Shown: one piece after another, positions 25,486 to 32,794 of the stretch
Numbering within the stretch: the first letter of the stretch is position 1
Layout of the letters: every line of letters begins with the position of its first letter
From: Flavobacterium cellulosilyticum
GTDB taxonomy: Bacteria; Bacteroidota; Bacteroidia; Flavobacteriales; Flavobacteriaceae
DNA: 64,000 bases
Assembly (NCBI RefSeq): GCF_004349355.1
Contig: NZ_SMFK01000001.1
Coordinates: forward strand, 186,001 to 250,000
Reading direction: 5' to 3'
The notes under the pieces: model-generated
What the model was told of the DNA's origin: nothing
The model's input: the letters and a program-made list of their open reading frames with translations, nothing else
Databases searched by the model: none
Translations under genes and position numbers: made by a program

Positions 25486-27273
25486 TTACAAAAATAACGA
25501 TTTTTCAATAGCTGAAAAAACAGTTACTAAACTACTAACGTCCATTTTACAGTATTGTTGTAATTCATTAACAGTGCCATGCTCAATAAATTCGTCAGGA
25601 ATTCCAAGTGTTTTTATAGTACAAGCACAATGATATTCTGCTGCGAACTCCACAATAGTCGTGCCAAAACCACCTTTAATAACGCCATCTTCAATAGTAA
25701 TTATAGTATTATAGTATGATAATATAGTATGTAATAATTTTTCATCAAGCGGCTTTACAAAAGCAAAATCATAATGCGAAAAAGTTTCTGGATTATTCAT
25801 TTTGGCTAAAGCCAAAGTCACATTATTTCCAATAGTACCATTGGATAAAACGGCCACTTTAGATCCTTTTTTGAGACAATTTGCTTTCCCAATTTCTATT
25901 TTTTCATAGGGCCTTTCCCAATCAACAATTTGTCCTCGACCACGAGGATATCGAATGGCAATAGGATGGTTTAATCCCAATTGTGCAGTATATAAAATAT
26001 TTCGCAGCGCCATTTCATTCAATGGTGAATAAACAATCATATTAGGAATACATCGCAAATAAGCCAAATCGAATATGCCGTGATGAGTTGCTCCATCTTC
26101 GCCAACTAATCCTGCTCTATCCAAACAAAATATTACGGGTAAATTCTGTAACGCCACATCGTGAATAAGTTGGTCATAGGCACGTTGTAAAAAAGTAGAA
26201 TAAATATTGCAAAAAACCACCATTCCTTGGGTAGCCATTCCTGCTGATAAAGTAACTGCGTGTTGTTCAGCGATTCCTACATCGAAAGCACGATTAGGAA
26301 AAGCGTCCATCATAAATTTCAAGGAACTTCCAGATGGCATTGCCGGAGTTATTCCAATAATTTTTTCGTTGGCCTTCGCCAAATCTAAAATAGTTAAACC
26401 AAAAACATCTTGGTATTTTGGCGGAAGATTATCTTCTGATTTTACGTGAATTTCTCCGGTAGTAGCATCAAATTTGCCTGGAGCATGGTATTTTACTTGG
26501 TCTTCTTCAGCTTTTTGTAACCCCTTCCCTTTTGTGGTAATAAGGTGAAGGAATTTTGGTCCCTTTATTTTTTTTAATCGTTTTAATTCCTTGAGAACTG
26601 CAAAAATATCATTGCCATCAATGGGACCTGAATAATCGAAATTCAGGGATTTAATCATATTGTTTTTTCTAGGATTTTTTCCTTCTTTCACGGCAGTGAG
26701 ATAGTTTTTCAAAGCACCAACACTTGGATCTATCCCAATAGCATTATCATTTAGAATTACCAAAAGATTAGCATCGGTAACTCCTGCATGATTCAACCCT
26801 TCGAATGCCATTCCCGATGCGATAGAAGCGTCGCCAATAACAGCAATGTGGTGTTTATCAAAATCTCCTTTTAAATTAGAAGCAATTGCCATTCCTAAAG
26901 CGGCAGAAATAGAGGTAGAAGAATGACCTACACCAAAAGCATCGTAAACACTTTCACTTCTTTTTGGGAAACCGGAAATACCTCCCAATTGTCTGTTCGT
27001 ATGAAAATTTTCTCTTCTTTCTGTTAGTATTTTATGACCATACGCTTGATGTCCTACATCCCAAATCAACAAATCTTCGGGCGTGTTGAACACATAATGC
27101 AAAGCAATTGTAAGTTCAACAACTCCAAGACTCGAACCCAAATGACCTTCTTTTACTGATACAATATCAATAATAAAATTACGCAATTCTTGTGCTACTT
27201 GAGGAAGTTCGCCTTCATCAAGTAGGCGTAAATCAGTTGGATTGTTGATGTTTTGAAGAAGGTTACTTTTCAT
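25486..27273 (-). CDS. dxs: 1-deoxy-D-xylulose-5-phosphate synthase
   Basis: A thiamine diphosphate enzyme that condenses pyruvate and glyceraldehyde 3-phosphate, the entry to the MEP isoprenoid pathway. At 595 residues it is at the short end of the usual 590-640. Key parts are VKEGHLGSSLGVVELTIALH, DVGHQAYGHKILTER, the cofactor-binding GDASIASGMAFEGLNHAG with NDNAIGIDPSVGAL, TTKGKGLQKAE and HAPGKFD. The pyrimidine-domain DVGIAEQHAVTLSAGMA and the DRAGLVGEDGATHHG loop follow. The first gene of a probable dxs-DUF3078 unit. Confidence 0.97.
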   Translation of the reverse strand: MKSNLLQNINNPTDLRLLDEGELPQVAQELRNFIIDIVSVKEGHLGSSLGVVELTIALHYVFNTPEDLLIWDVGHQAYGHKILTERRENFHTNRQLGGISGFPKRSESVYDAFGVGHSSTSISAALGMAIASNLKGDFDKHHIAVIGDASIASGMAFEGLNHAGVTDANLLVILNDNAIGIDPSVGALKNYLTAVKEGKNPRKNNMIKSLNFDYSGPIDGNDIFAVLKELKRLKKIKGPKFLHLITTKGKGLQKAEEDQVKYHAPGKFDATTGEIHVKSEDNLPPKYQDVFGLTILDLAKANEKIIGITPAMPSGSSLKFMMDAFPNRAFDVGIAEQHAVTLSAGMATQGMVVFCNIYSTFLQRAYDQLIHDVALQNLPVIFCLDRAGLVGEDGATHHGIFDLAYLRCIPNMIVYSPLNEMALRNILYTAQLGLNHPIAIRYPRGRGQIVDWERPYEKIEIGKANCLKKGSKVAVLSNGTIGNNVTLALAKMNNPETFSHYDFAFVKPLDEKLLHTILSYYNTIITIEDGVIKGGFGTTIVEFAAEYHCACTIKTLGIPDEFIEHGTVNELQQYCKMDVSSLVTVFSAIEKSLFL

Positions 27274-27403
27274 TGTAATTTAAAAAGCGAATTTACGGTT
27301 TTAAATTGAATTTTGTTTTTTTGAATTAAAGGCATATTGCAATTTGAAAAGGAATGAATGTTGTTATTGACTGTATATTATAAAATGAAGCGATTAAATG
27401 TAC

Positions 27404-27440
27404 TAATCACCTCAAAAAATTGTTATATTTGAGGTGATTA
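27404..27440. promoter_or_regulatory. 13-bp inverted repeat overlapping the fic promoter
   Basis: TAATCACCTCAAA (27404-27416) and TTTGAGGTGATTA (27428-27440) form a perfect inverted repeat with an 11-nt centre. The -7 box at 27424-27431 lies in the centre and right arm, so a bound protein would block the promoter. The Fic protein ends in a winged helix and could be the binder. Confidence 0.65.
27424..27431 (+). promoter_or_regulatory. -7 promoter element TATATTTG of the fic gene
   Basis: A match to TAnnTTTG 36 nt upstream of the ATG at 27460, embedded in a 13-bp inverted repeat. Confidence 0.6.
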
Positions 27441-27459
27441 ATTATTTTATTCAACTCAA

Positions 27460-28566
27460 ATGAAATACAACTGGCAGCTACCCGATTGGGCAAACTTTAC
27501 ATTTGATGAATCTGTAATCGATTCTATAGCCATAAAATTTGCTCTAGAAACAGGCGAACTTAAGGGTCTAGTCGATTCGTTATCGAATGAAATTAGAGAG
27601 GAAACCATCTTGGAATTTATGATTTCGGAGGCCATTAAAACTTCAGAAATAGAAGGGGAATTTTTTAACCGGCAAGATGTGATGTCTTCTATTAGAAAAA
27701 ATTTGGGATATAGTGATGATTTCCTCCAAATTAGAAATAAAGAGGCACAAGGAATAGGGAAGTTGATGGTGACGGTTCGAAGCTCTTTTGCAGAAAACCT
27801 ATCAGAAAAAACCATCAAGCAGTGGCATGGCATTCTTATGGAATATTCCAAGTTTATTACTTCCGGAGAATATCGGATGGGGACTGAAGCAATGCAAATA
27901 ATATCGGGCTCTTTTGGTAAAGAAACGATTCATTTTGAAGCACCTTCATCCGATAAAGTCCCATTTGAAATGTTTAATTTTATAAAATGGTACAATGGAT
28001 TTGTATTAAATCCTACAGACATAAAAAACGCATTAATTAAAACTTCTATTTCGCATCTGTATTTTGAGAGTATTCATCCTTTTGAAGATGGAAATGGCAG
28101 AATTGGTAGGGCAATTGCCGAAAAATGCCTTTCAGAATCCTTAAATAGACCTGTTTTGATGAGTATTTCTAGTACAATTGAACAAAATAAAAAGCAATAT
28201 TACGAATCTTTAAAGCAAGCTCAGCGAACACTAGAAATTACACCATGGATTCTTTATTTTTCTAAATTGATTTTAGAAAGCCAAAAAAATGCTAAGCAAA
28301 TTGTACTTATCACTTTAAACAAAACTAAATTTATAGACCAGTTTAAAACCCAAATGAATGAAAGGCAAATGAAGGTAGTTTTGAAGATGTTTGAAAATGG
28401 TGGTATTGGTTTTAAGGGAGGGATGACGGTTTTAAAATATGTCTCCATTACCAAAACATCGAGGGCAACTGCTACAAGAGATTTACAAAATTTGACAGTG
28501 AAAAACATTTTTATCCCAAGAGGTGAAGGTCGAAACAGACGCTATGACTTGAATTTGTTGTTGTAG
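27460..28566 (+). CDS. Fic family protein with N-terminal DUF4172-like region and C-terminal winged helix
   Basis: A 368-residue predicted AMP-transferase. The catalytic loop HPFEDGNGRIGR (residues 206-217) matches HPFx[D/E]GNGRxxR completely. The inhibitory-helix motif TSEIEG (residues 61-66) fits [S/T]xxxE[G/N] and lies N-terminal, which makes this a class II, self-inhibited Fic protein. The N-terminal YNWQLPDWANFTFD resembles DUF4172. The C-terminal 80 residues (YVSITKTSRATATRDLQNLT) look like a winged helix that could bind DNA. A perfect inverted repeat over its promoter suggests autoregulation. Targets are unknown, and no separate antitoxin gene is adjacent. Confidence 0.92.
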   Translation: MKYNWQLPDWANFTFDESVIDSIAIKFALETGELKGLVDSLSNEIREETILEFMISEAIKTSEIEGEFFNRQDVMSSIRKNLGYSDDFLQIRNKEAQGIGKLMVTVRSSFAENLSEKTIKQWHGILMEYSKFITSGEYRMGTEAMQIISGSFGKETIHFEAPSSDKVPFEMFNFIKWYNGFVLNPTDIKNALIKTSISHLYFESIHPFEDGNGRIGRAIAEKCLSESLNRPVLMSISSTIEQNKKQYYESLKQAQRTLEITPWILYFSKLILESQKNAKQIVLITLNKTKFIDQFKTQMNERQMKVVLKMFENGGIGFKGGMTVLKYVSITKTSRATATRDLQNLTVKNIFIPRGEGRNRRYDLNLLL

Positions 28567-28620
28567 TACATGTGGGGTAAATATCTTATTTGAAACAAAT
28601 TAAAAACGCTCTTAAATTCT

Positions 28621-28628
28621 TATTTTTG
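28621..28628 (+). promoter_or_regulatory. -7 element TATTTTTG exactly 12 nt before the tadA ATG
   Basis: TATTTTTG, then CCGT, then ATG at 28633. The geometry is identical to those upstream of the DUF3109 and ArsR genes and predicts a leaderless tadA message. Confidence 0.6.
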
Positions 28629-28632
28629 CCGT

Positions 28633-29076
28633 ATGGAAAACCCTTTCACCGACGAATATTTTATGAAAAAAGCTTTGCAAGAAGCAGAAATGGCTTTTGA
28701 AAAAGACGAAATTCCCGTAGGAGCCATCATTGTTATCGACAATAAAATTATTGCCCGAGGTCATAACCTTACTGAAATGCTAGTAGATGTTACTGCTCAC
28801 GCTGAAATGCAGGCTATAACCGCTGCTTCCAATTTCCTTGGTGGAAAATATCTCACGGGTTGCACACTCTATGTTACACTTGAACCTTGCCAAATGTGCG
28901 CAGGTGCTTTGTATTGGAGTCAGATTTCGAAAATTGTTTTTGGAGCCAGTGACGAAAATCGAGGTTACGAGAAAATGGGAGCACAATTGCATCCGAAAAC
29001 GACTGTTGTTCGAGGAGTTTTAGCGCATGAAGCTTCGGAATTAATAAAGCGGTTTTTTGCTCTGAAAAGGAAATAA
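28633..29076 (+). CDS. tadA: tRNA-specific adenosine deaminase
   Basis: Deaminates adenosine to inosine at the wobble position of tRNA-Arg(ACG). The 147-residue protein has the zinc and catalytic residues in HAEMQAI (about residues 56-62) and PCQMCAGAL (about 86-94). The TadA-specific N-terminus FMKKALQEAEMAFEKDEIPVGAIIV and C-terminal helix ASELIKRFFALKRK are also present. It could be confused with guanine deaminase, but the first helix and the EIPVGA motif favour TadA. A -7 box lies 4 nt before the ATG. Confidence 0.93.
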   Translation: MENPFTDEYFMKKALQEAEMAFEKDEIPVGAIIVIDNKIIARGHNLTEMLVDVTAHAEMQAITAASNFLGGKYLTGCTLYVTLEPCQMCAGALYWSQISKIVFGASDENRGYEKMGAQLHPKTTVVRGVLAHEASELIKRFFALKRK

Positions 29077-29121
29077 GTTTTTTATTTTAATCTTTATTTG
29101 TCTGTTATAAATTAGATTGAA

Positions 29122-30162
29122 TCACAGCGTTTCGATTGTATTGATTTCATGGTTGTAGCTTCCGGTGTTCAGGTCAGTCCACTCCCATCCATCATCTTTA
29201 ATGAGAGACAATAATAATTGGCGTCTCGTTTTTAATTTATTATATTCTAAATCAACCGTTTCACCAGAAATAATTTTTATTCCTTTATTTTCAAGAGTAG
29301 TAAGAATTACCACTGGAGGCGTTTTTTTTCCAGGAATTATAAAGGAAGCAGGTAAAGTTTCGAGATAACTTGAAATCGCTTTTCTTAGTCTACCAAGTAC
29401 GTTAATTGAAGGCTGTTGTTCTTTAGGAATGTTATGCAACAATACGGTAAGCACCTCATCTAGATTGGTAAGATTGAGCACAAAGGCTTCTTTCTTGTTC
29501 GAGGAATGGAAAAAATGCAGTACCGAGTATGCCTTATGATTTTGCGCATGTAAAATAATAGAATCGATAAGGCCTATAAAAGGTTGTTCTAACTCCTTAA
29601 AATCTTTTCCATTCCAATAGTTCAAAAGAATTTCTTCTACTGATCCACCAAGAGTATGTATATGCACACTTATTTTCCTTTTCATTATTTCAGCTGAGAC
29701 GACCGGAATTAAGTAAGTAATAGCAATGGAAATCAGAATCAGTCCAGTAAATGAAAGAATTGCGGTAAGTATATCCCAGAATCCATTAGAAGCTTCCATG
29801 TCTCCTAAACCTAAAGTGGACAGCGTATAGCCGGTGTAAAATATCTTGTTTATTACAGTTGTTGATGTGTTGGTTTCGACATTCATCAGCGAGTCCGGAC
29901 AGCTGATGAATAATAAGCTGGCAGAAACCCAAATAAGCAACAACCAGTTAATAAGAATAGAAACTAGGATGAAAGCCCCGCCAAGTTCCAAAACTTTTCG
30001 ATGCCCCATTTTTTTATTAAGTACCAACAGCACTCTCCATATTGAGGTCGATAACCGTTTCGAAATAAAACCAGCTCCACGAACGGATAAGGAAGTATTG
30101 ATTAAATCGGCAGCGGTAACAAGTAAGAGAAGAATTCCTAGAAAAAACAAAAAATAATTCAT
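29122..30162 (-). CDS. Two-pore-helix type ion channel protein
   Basis: A 346-residue membrane protein whose N-terminal half has about four hydrophobic segments. It includes a pore-loop-like GYTLSTLGLGDME (about residues 111-123) followed by the pore-lining helix ILTAILSFTGLILISIAITYLIPVVSAEI. TLGLGD differs from the K+ filter TVGYGD, so ion selectivity may not be that of a K+ channel. The cytoplasmic C-terminal half (about 180 residues) is soluble and has no RCK signature that I recognise. Similar proteins are annotated as ion-channel or potassium-channel family in Bacteroidota. It converges on tadA with a 45-bp gap. Confidence 0.75.
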   Translation of the reverse strand: MNYFLFFLGILLLLVTAADLINTSLSVRGAGFISKRLSTSIWRVLLVLNKKMGHRKVLELGGAFILVSILINWLLLIWVSASLLFISCPDSLMNVETNTSTTVINKIFYTGYTLSTLGLGDMEASNGFWDILTAILSFTGLILISIAITYLIPVVSAEIMKRKISVHIHTLGGSVEEILLNYWNGKDFKELEQPFIGLIDSIILHAQNHKAYSVLHFFHSSNKKEAFVLNLTNLDEVLTVLLHNIPKEQQPSINVLGRLRKAISSYLETLPASFIIPGKKTPPVVILTTLENKGIKIISGETVDLEYNKLKTRRQLLLSLIKDDGWEWTDLNTGSYNHEINTIETL

Positions 30163-30486
30163 AGCATTAATTTAAAACTGTTGGAACAATCCATTTTTGG
30201 TATAGGTTGAACTCTAAGGTTTGTATTTTGGGTATTGTTACATAGATTGGCATCTAATATAGGTAATAAACAATTACTATTGACAACTTAAATTAATTCC
30301 ATGACCGAAGATTACTTTGCCAAATAAAAAAAGTTCAATCGTAAAATATTTGTTATATCGTTTAATTGGAAATCTTGAACTAGCAAATCGGAATGCAAAA
30401 TAGACCTGAACGTAACAGAATTTTTGAGAATGATGTTTTTGACTTGATAAAAGGATTTTTAAAGCAAGAAGGAATTGTAATTTTTC
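30163..30486. other. Gap of 324 bp without a convincing gene
   Basis: This stretch between the 5' end of the channel gene and the 3' end of the AraC gene is AT-rich. I found no hairpin terminator, no TAnnTTTG box and no RNA gene. A 46-codon frame from ATG 30393 runs into the AraC gene on the other strand and is listed among rejected items. Confidence 0.5.
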
Positions 30487-31320
30487 TTATAATTTATTTA
30501 TCTCACTTGGCTTTATATTTCTTTGTTTTTTAAAATAATTTGAGAGATGACTTTCATCGGTAAAACCAAATTCATAGGCAATTTGTTTGATGGACATTTG
30601 CTTGTTAATAATTCTTTTTTCGATGAGTTGTATTCTAAGTTTATTGATATAATCTCTATATGTTATCGAAAAATTACGTTTAAAGTAAGCTCCGAAATAC
30701 GTTTGGGATATATTAAAATGGTTTGCAATTATTTTAATTTGAACTAGTTTTGGTTTGTAAATGTTTTGATGGATATAAGAAATAATTTGATCGTTATCTA
30801 TGGCAGTTCCTGTAATTTGTAAATTCATGCAACGCATTGTTTCCTTAATTAATCCAAAAATCGATAAAATCTGATAGAAAACTATCGGAGAATTAGTAAT
30901 GTTAGTTCTACAATTATAAGTGGTTATGTTTTCTATAGTATTTCTTAATATAGTTTTAGAAGAGTCGTCTAGTCTCAAAACATTTTCTTTGAGAGATTGA
31001 TCTCGCATAAAATTCTCAGGGGTATTCAGTAGAAACTCATCACAAGAAAGCTTTTTATTGGAATTAAAATAGGTATCTGTAAATTTAATAAAGACGAAGC
31101 GAGTTCTATTTTTAATATCAAAATAGTGCTCGTCATCTGGAGAAATAACAAATAAATCCCCTGCTTTATAGCCTAATAAATTTTTATTTAAATGATGAAC
31201 TCCAGTACCTTTCCGGATATATATAATTTCATAATAGGTATGACTATGAGTTGGAAGATGAAATTTATCTTCTTCAAATTCATCTATAACTAATGTTTCG
31301 AATTGATTTAATTTTTTCAT
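30487..31320 (-). CDS. AraC family transcriptional regulator with N-terminal cupin
   Basis: A 277-residue regulator. Residues about 10-90 form a cupin ligand domain (LPTHSHTYYEIIYIRKGTGVHHL, GDLFVISPDDEHYFDI). The last 100 residues hold the two AraC helix-turn-helix units (ISYIHQNIYKP, QIKIIANHFNISQTYFGAYF, KQMSIKQIAYEFGFTDESHLSNYFKK). It is divergent from an MFS exporter with overlapping promoters, so it probably activates that gene in response to an unknown small molecule. The operator candidates are repeats of TGCAA(G/A)TTTA at 31331-31340 and 31344-31353, with an inverted copy at 31378-31387. Confidence 0.92.
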   Translation of the reverse strand: MKKLNQFETLVIDEFEEDKFHLPTHSHTYYEIIYIRKGTGVHHLNKNLLGYKAGDLFVISPDDEHYFDIKNRTRFVFIKFTDTYFNSNKKLSCDEFLLNTPENFMRDQSLKENVLRLDDSSKTILRNTIENITTYNCRTNITNSPIVFYQILSIFGLIKETMRCMNLQITGTAIDNDQIISYIHQNIYKPKLVQIKIIANHFNISQTYFGAYFKRNFSITYRDYINKLRIQLIEKRIINKQMSIKQIAYEFGFTDESHLSNYFKKQRNIKPSEINKL

Positions 31321-31345
31321 AACCTATAATTGCAAGTTTATAATG

Positions 31346-31353
31346 CAAATTTA
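31346..31353 (-). promoter_or_regulatory. -7 promoter element TAAATTTG of the AraC gene
   Basis: On the minus strand, 26 nt upstream of the ATG at 31320. Confidence 0.5.
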
Positions 31354-31377
31354 CAATTTCTATGCTATAGTTATTTA

Positions 31378-31385
31378 TAAATTTG
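31378..31385 (+). promoter_or_regulatory. -7 promoter element TAAATTTG of the MFS gene
   Basis: On the plus strand, 73 nt upstream of the ATG at 31451. Only 24 bp separate it from the divergent -7 box, so the two promoters overlap and may exclude each other. Confidence 0.5.
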
Positions 31386-31450
31386 CAAAATAAATAAGTG
31401 ATGCTTTTGTAATAACAGAACGTTTATCTTTAATCTCTTTATAAAATATA

Positions 31451-32617
31451 ATGAAAAAAAGTTTGTTTTCACTCGCTTTGGGCGGTTTGACAATAGGAAT
31501 TACTGAGTTTGTAATGATGGGAATATTACCTGATATTGCTTCCGATTTAAAAATTAGCATCCCTGTTGCCGGACATTTAATTTCGGCTTATGCACTTGGG
31601 GTAGTTATAGGCGCGCCTTTATTAGTAATCATCACACGAAATTATCCTCCTAAAAGAACCCTTTTGATATTGGCACTGTTGATTACTATTTTTAATTCAC
31701 TTTCAATTATAGCTCCTAATTATGAATTTTTATTTGGGGTACGATTGCTTTCAGGATTACCACACGGTGCTTTTTTTGGAGTGGGTGCAGTTGTTGCTAG
31801 TCGACTTGCAGATAAAGGAAAAGAAGCTCAAGCAATTTCGGTTATGTTTGCGGGTTTGACTATTGCAAATCTTGTGGGGGTGCCTATTGGGACTTATATA
31901 GGTCATCATTTTACTTGGCGCTTTACTTTTATAATTGTCGCCATTGCAGGATCTTTAACCATTTGCTCGCTTTATTTTTGGATGCCAAATGTTGAAGCTA
32001 AAGCCAAAGAAGCAATGAAAACGCAATTGCTCTTTTTTAAGAAGGCTGAGGCTTGGTTGGTCATTTCTATTACTGCTATCGGGGCTGGAGGTTTGTTTTG
32101 CTGGATTAGTTATATTGCTCCATTGCTAACAGATGTTTCTGGATTTGATGCTGCCAACGTGCCTTATATTATGATGTTGGCCGGACTGGGAATGGTTTTG
32201 GGGAATTTTATTGGAGGTAAATTAGCGGATCGATTCTCTGCCGAAAAAACAATTATAGTACTCCTTTCGATAATGGCGTTTGATTTGTTGTTGGTGTTTT
32301 TATTTTCTGCTAATCCTTATGCAAGTTTAGTATTGGTGTTTACTACGGGTTGTATTTCTTTTGCTGTAGCGGCTCCAATTCAAACTTTGATGATACAAAC
32401 TGCTGTAGGTGCTGAGATGATCGCTTCGGCAGCGATTCAGGCAGCTTTTAATACTGGAAATGCTTTAGGAGCTTTTCTTGGTGGTTTGCCCTTAATTGCA
32501 GGATTTAGTTATGCTTCACCTAATTTAGTGGGTATTGCAATGTCTATTTTTGGGGTCGCTATTACAACGGTATTTTTCCTAAGAAAACGGCGTATTTTGA
32601 AGTTGCAAAGAATTTAA
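31451..32617 (+). CDS. Major facilitator superfamily exporter (AraJ/DHA1-like)
   Basis: A 388-residue transporter with twelve predicted membrane helices, typical of drug:H+ antiporter-1 relatives such as AraJ. The N-terminus is LALGGLTIGITEFVMMGILPDI. The motif A-like loop follows helix 2 (RNYPPKRTLL), and the helix 4-5 region has RLLSGLPHGAFFGVGAVVASR. The second half repeats the pattern, with GNFIGGKLADRFSAEKTI as the second loop. The substrate is unknown; sugar or drug export are both common for this clade. Control by the divergent AraC regulator is likely. Confidence 0.92.
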   Translation: MKKSLFSLALGGLTIGITEFVMMGILPDIASDLKISIPVAGHLISAYALGVVIGAPLLVIITRNYPPKRTLLILALLITIFNSLSIIAPNYEFLFGVRLLSGLPHGAFFGVGAVVASRLADKGKEAQAISVMFAGLTIANLVGVPIGTYIGHHFTWRFTFIIVAIAGSLTICSLYFWMPNVEAKAKEAMKTQLLFFKKAEAWLVISITAIGAGGLFCWISYIAPLLTDVSGFDAANVPYIMMLAGLGMVLGNFIGGKLADRFSAEKTIIVLLSIMAFDLLLVFLFSANPYASLVLVFTTGCISFAVAAPIQTLMIQTAVGAEMIASAAIQAAFNTGNALGAFLGGLPLIAGFSYASPNLVGIAMSIFGVAITTVFFLRKRRILKLQRI

Positions 32618-32650
32618 AATTTATAGAAAACAGCTTGTTTTGAAGATAAA

Positions 32651-32736
32651 TGCCCTAGCCCAGATAGAAGCGACATCCTTTTTCTGGTTTCTTTAGCCAG
32701 GAAAAGATATAGCGGATTGCTGGATAAGGCTCCTAG
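32651..32736. repeat. Flavobacterial dispersed stem-loop repeat (GATAGAAGCG..AGCGGATTGC type)
   Basis: CCTAGCCCAGATAGAAGCG, CATCCTTTTTCTGG, CCAGGAAAAGATATAGCGG and GGCTCCTAG follow in that order. CTTTTTCTGG pairs with CCAGGAAAAG (one G-U) as the inner stem. I recall this sequence type as a very common noncoding repeat in Flavobacterium intergenic regions. It lies between the MFS gene and the terminator at 32758-32791. Confidence 0.6.
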
Positions 32737-32757
32737 TTAAAATCTAAAAAAAGCAAC

Positions 32758-32791
32758 AAAAAAACCGCCAATCTCACGAAAGGCGGTTTTT
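32758..32791. terminator. Bidirectional terminator between the MFS gene and RNase G
   Basis: AAAAACCGCC and GGCGGTTTTT form a 10-bp stem with a 12-nt loop. Confidence 0.8.
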
Positions 32792-32794
32792 GAT

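Larger units (their letters stand above)
31331..31387. promoter_or_regulatory. AraC-MFS divergent control region with repeated TGCAAATTTA
   Basis: TGCAAGTTTA (31331-31340) and TGCAAATTTA (31344-31353) are direct repeats 13 bp apart. TAAATTTGCA (31378-31387) is the inverse. The -7 boxes of both genes fall inside these repeats, so a bound AraC dimer could switch between the two promoters. Confidence 0.5.

Noticed and set aside
28633..29076. Guanine or cytosine deaminase instead of TadA
   Set aside because: The TadA-specific first helix and the EIPVGA motif with HAEMQAI and PCQMC favour a tRNA adenosine deaminase.
30393..30533. A 46-codon plus-strand frame (MQNRPERNRIFENDVFDLIK.., hydrophobic C-terminus)
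   Set aside because: Its last 47 bp are antisense to the conserved C-terminal codons of the AraC gene, so the membrane-like tail is probably a by-product of that overlap. No promoter or terminator belongs to it.
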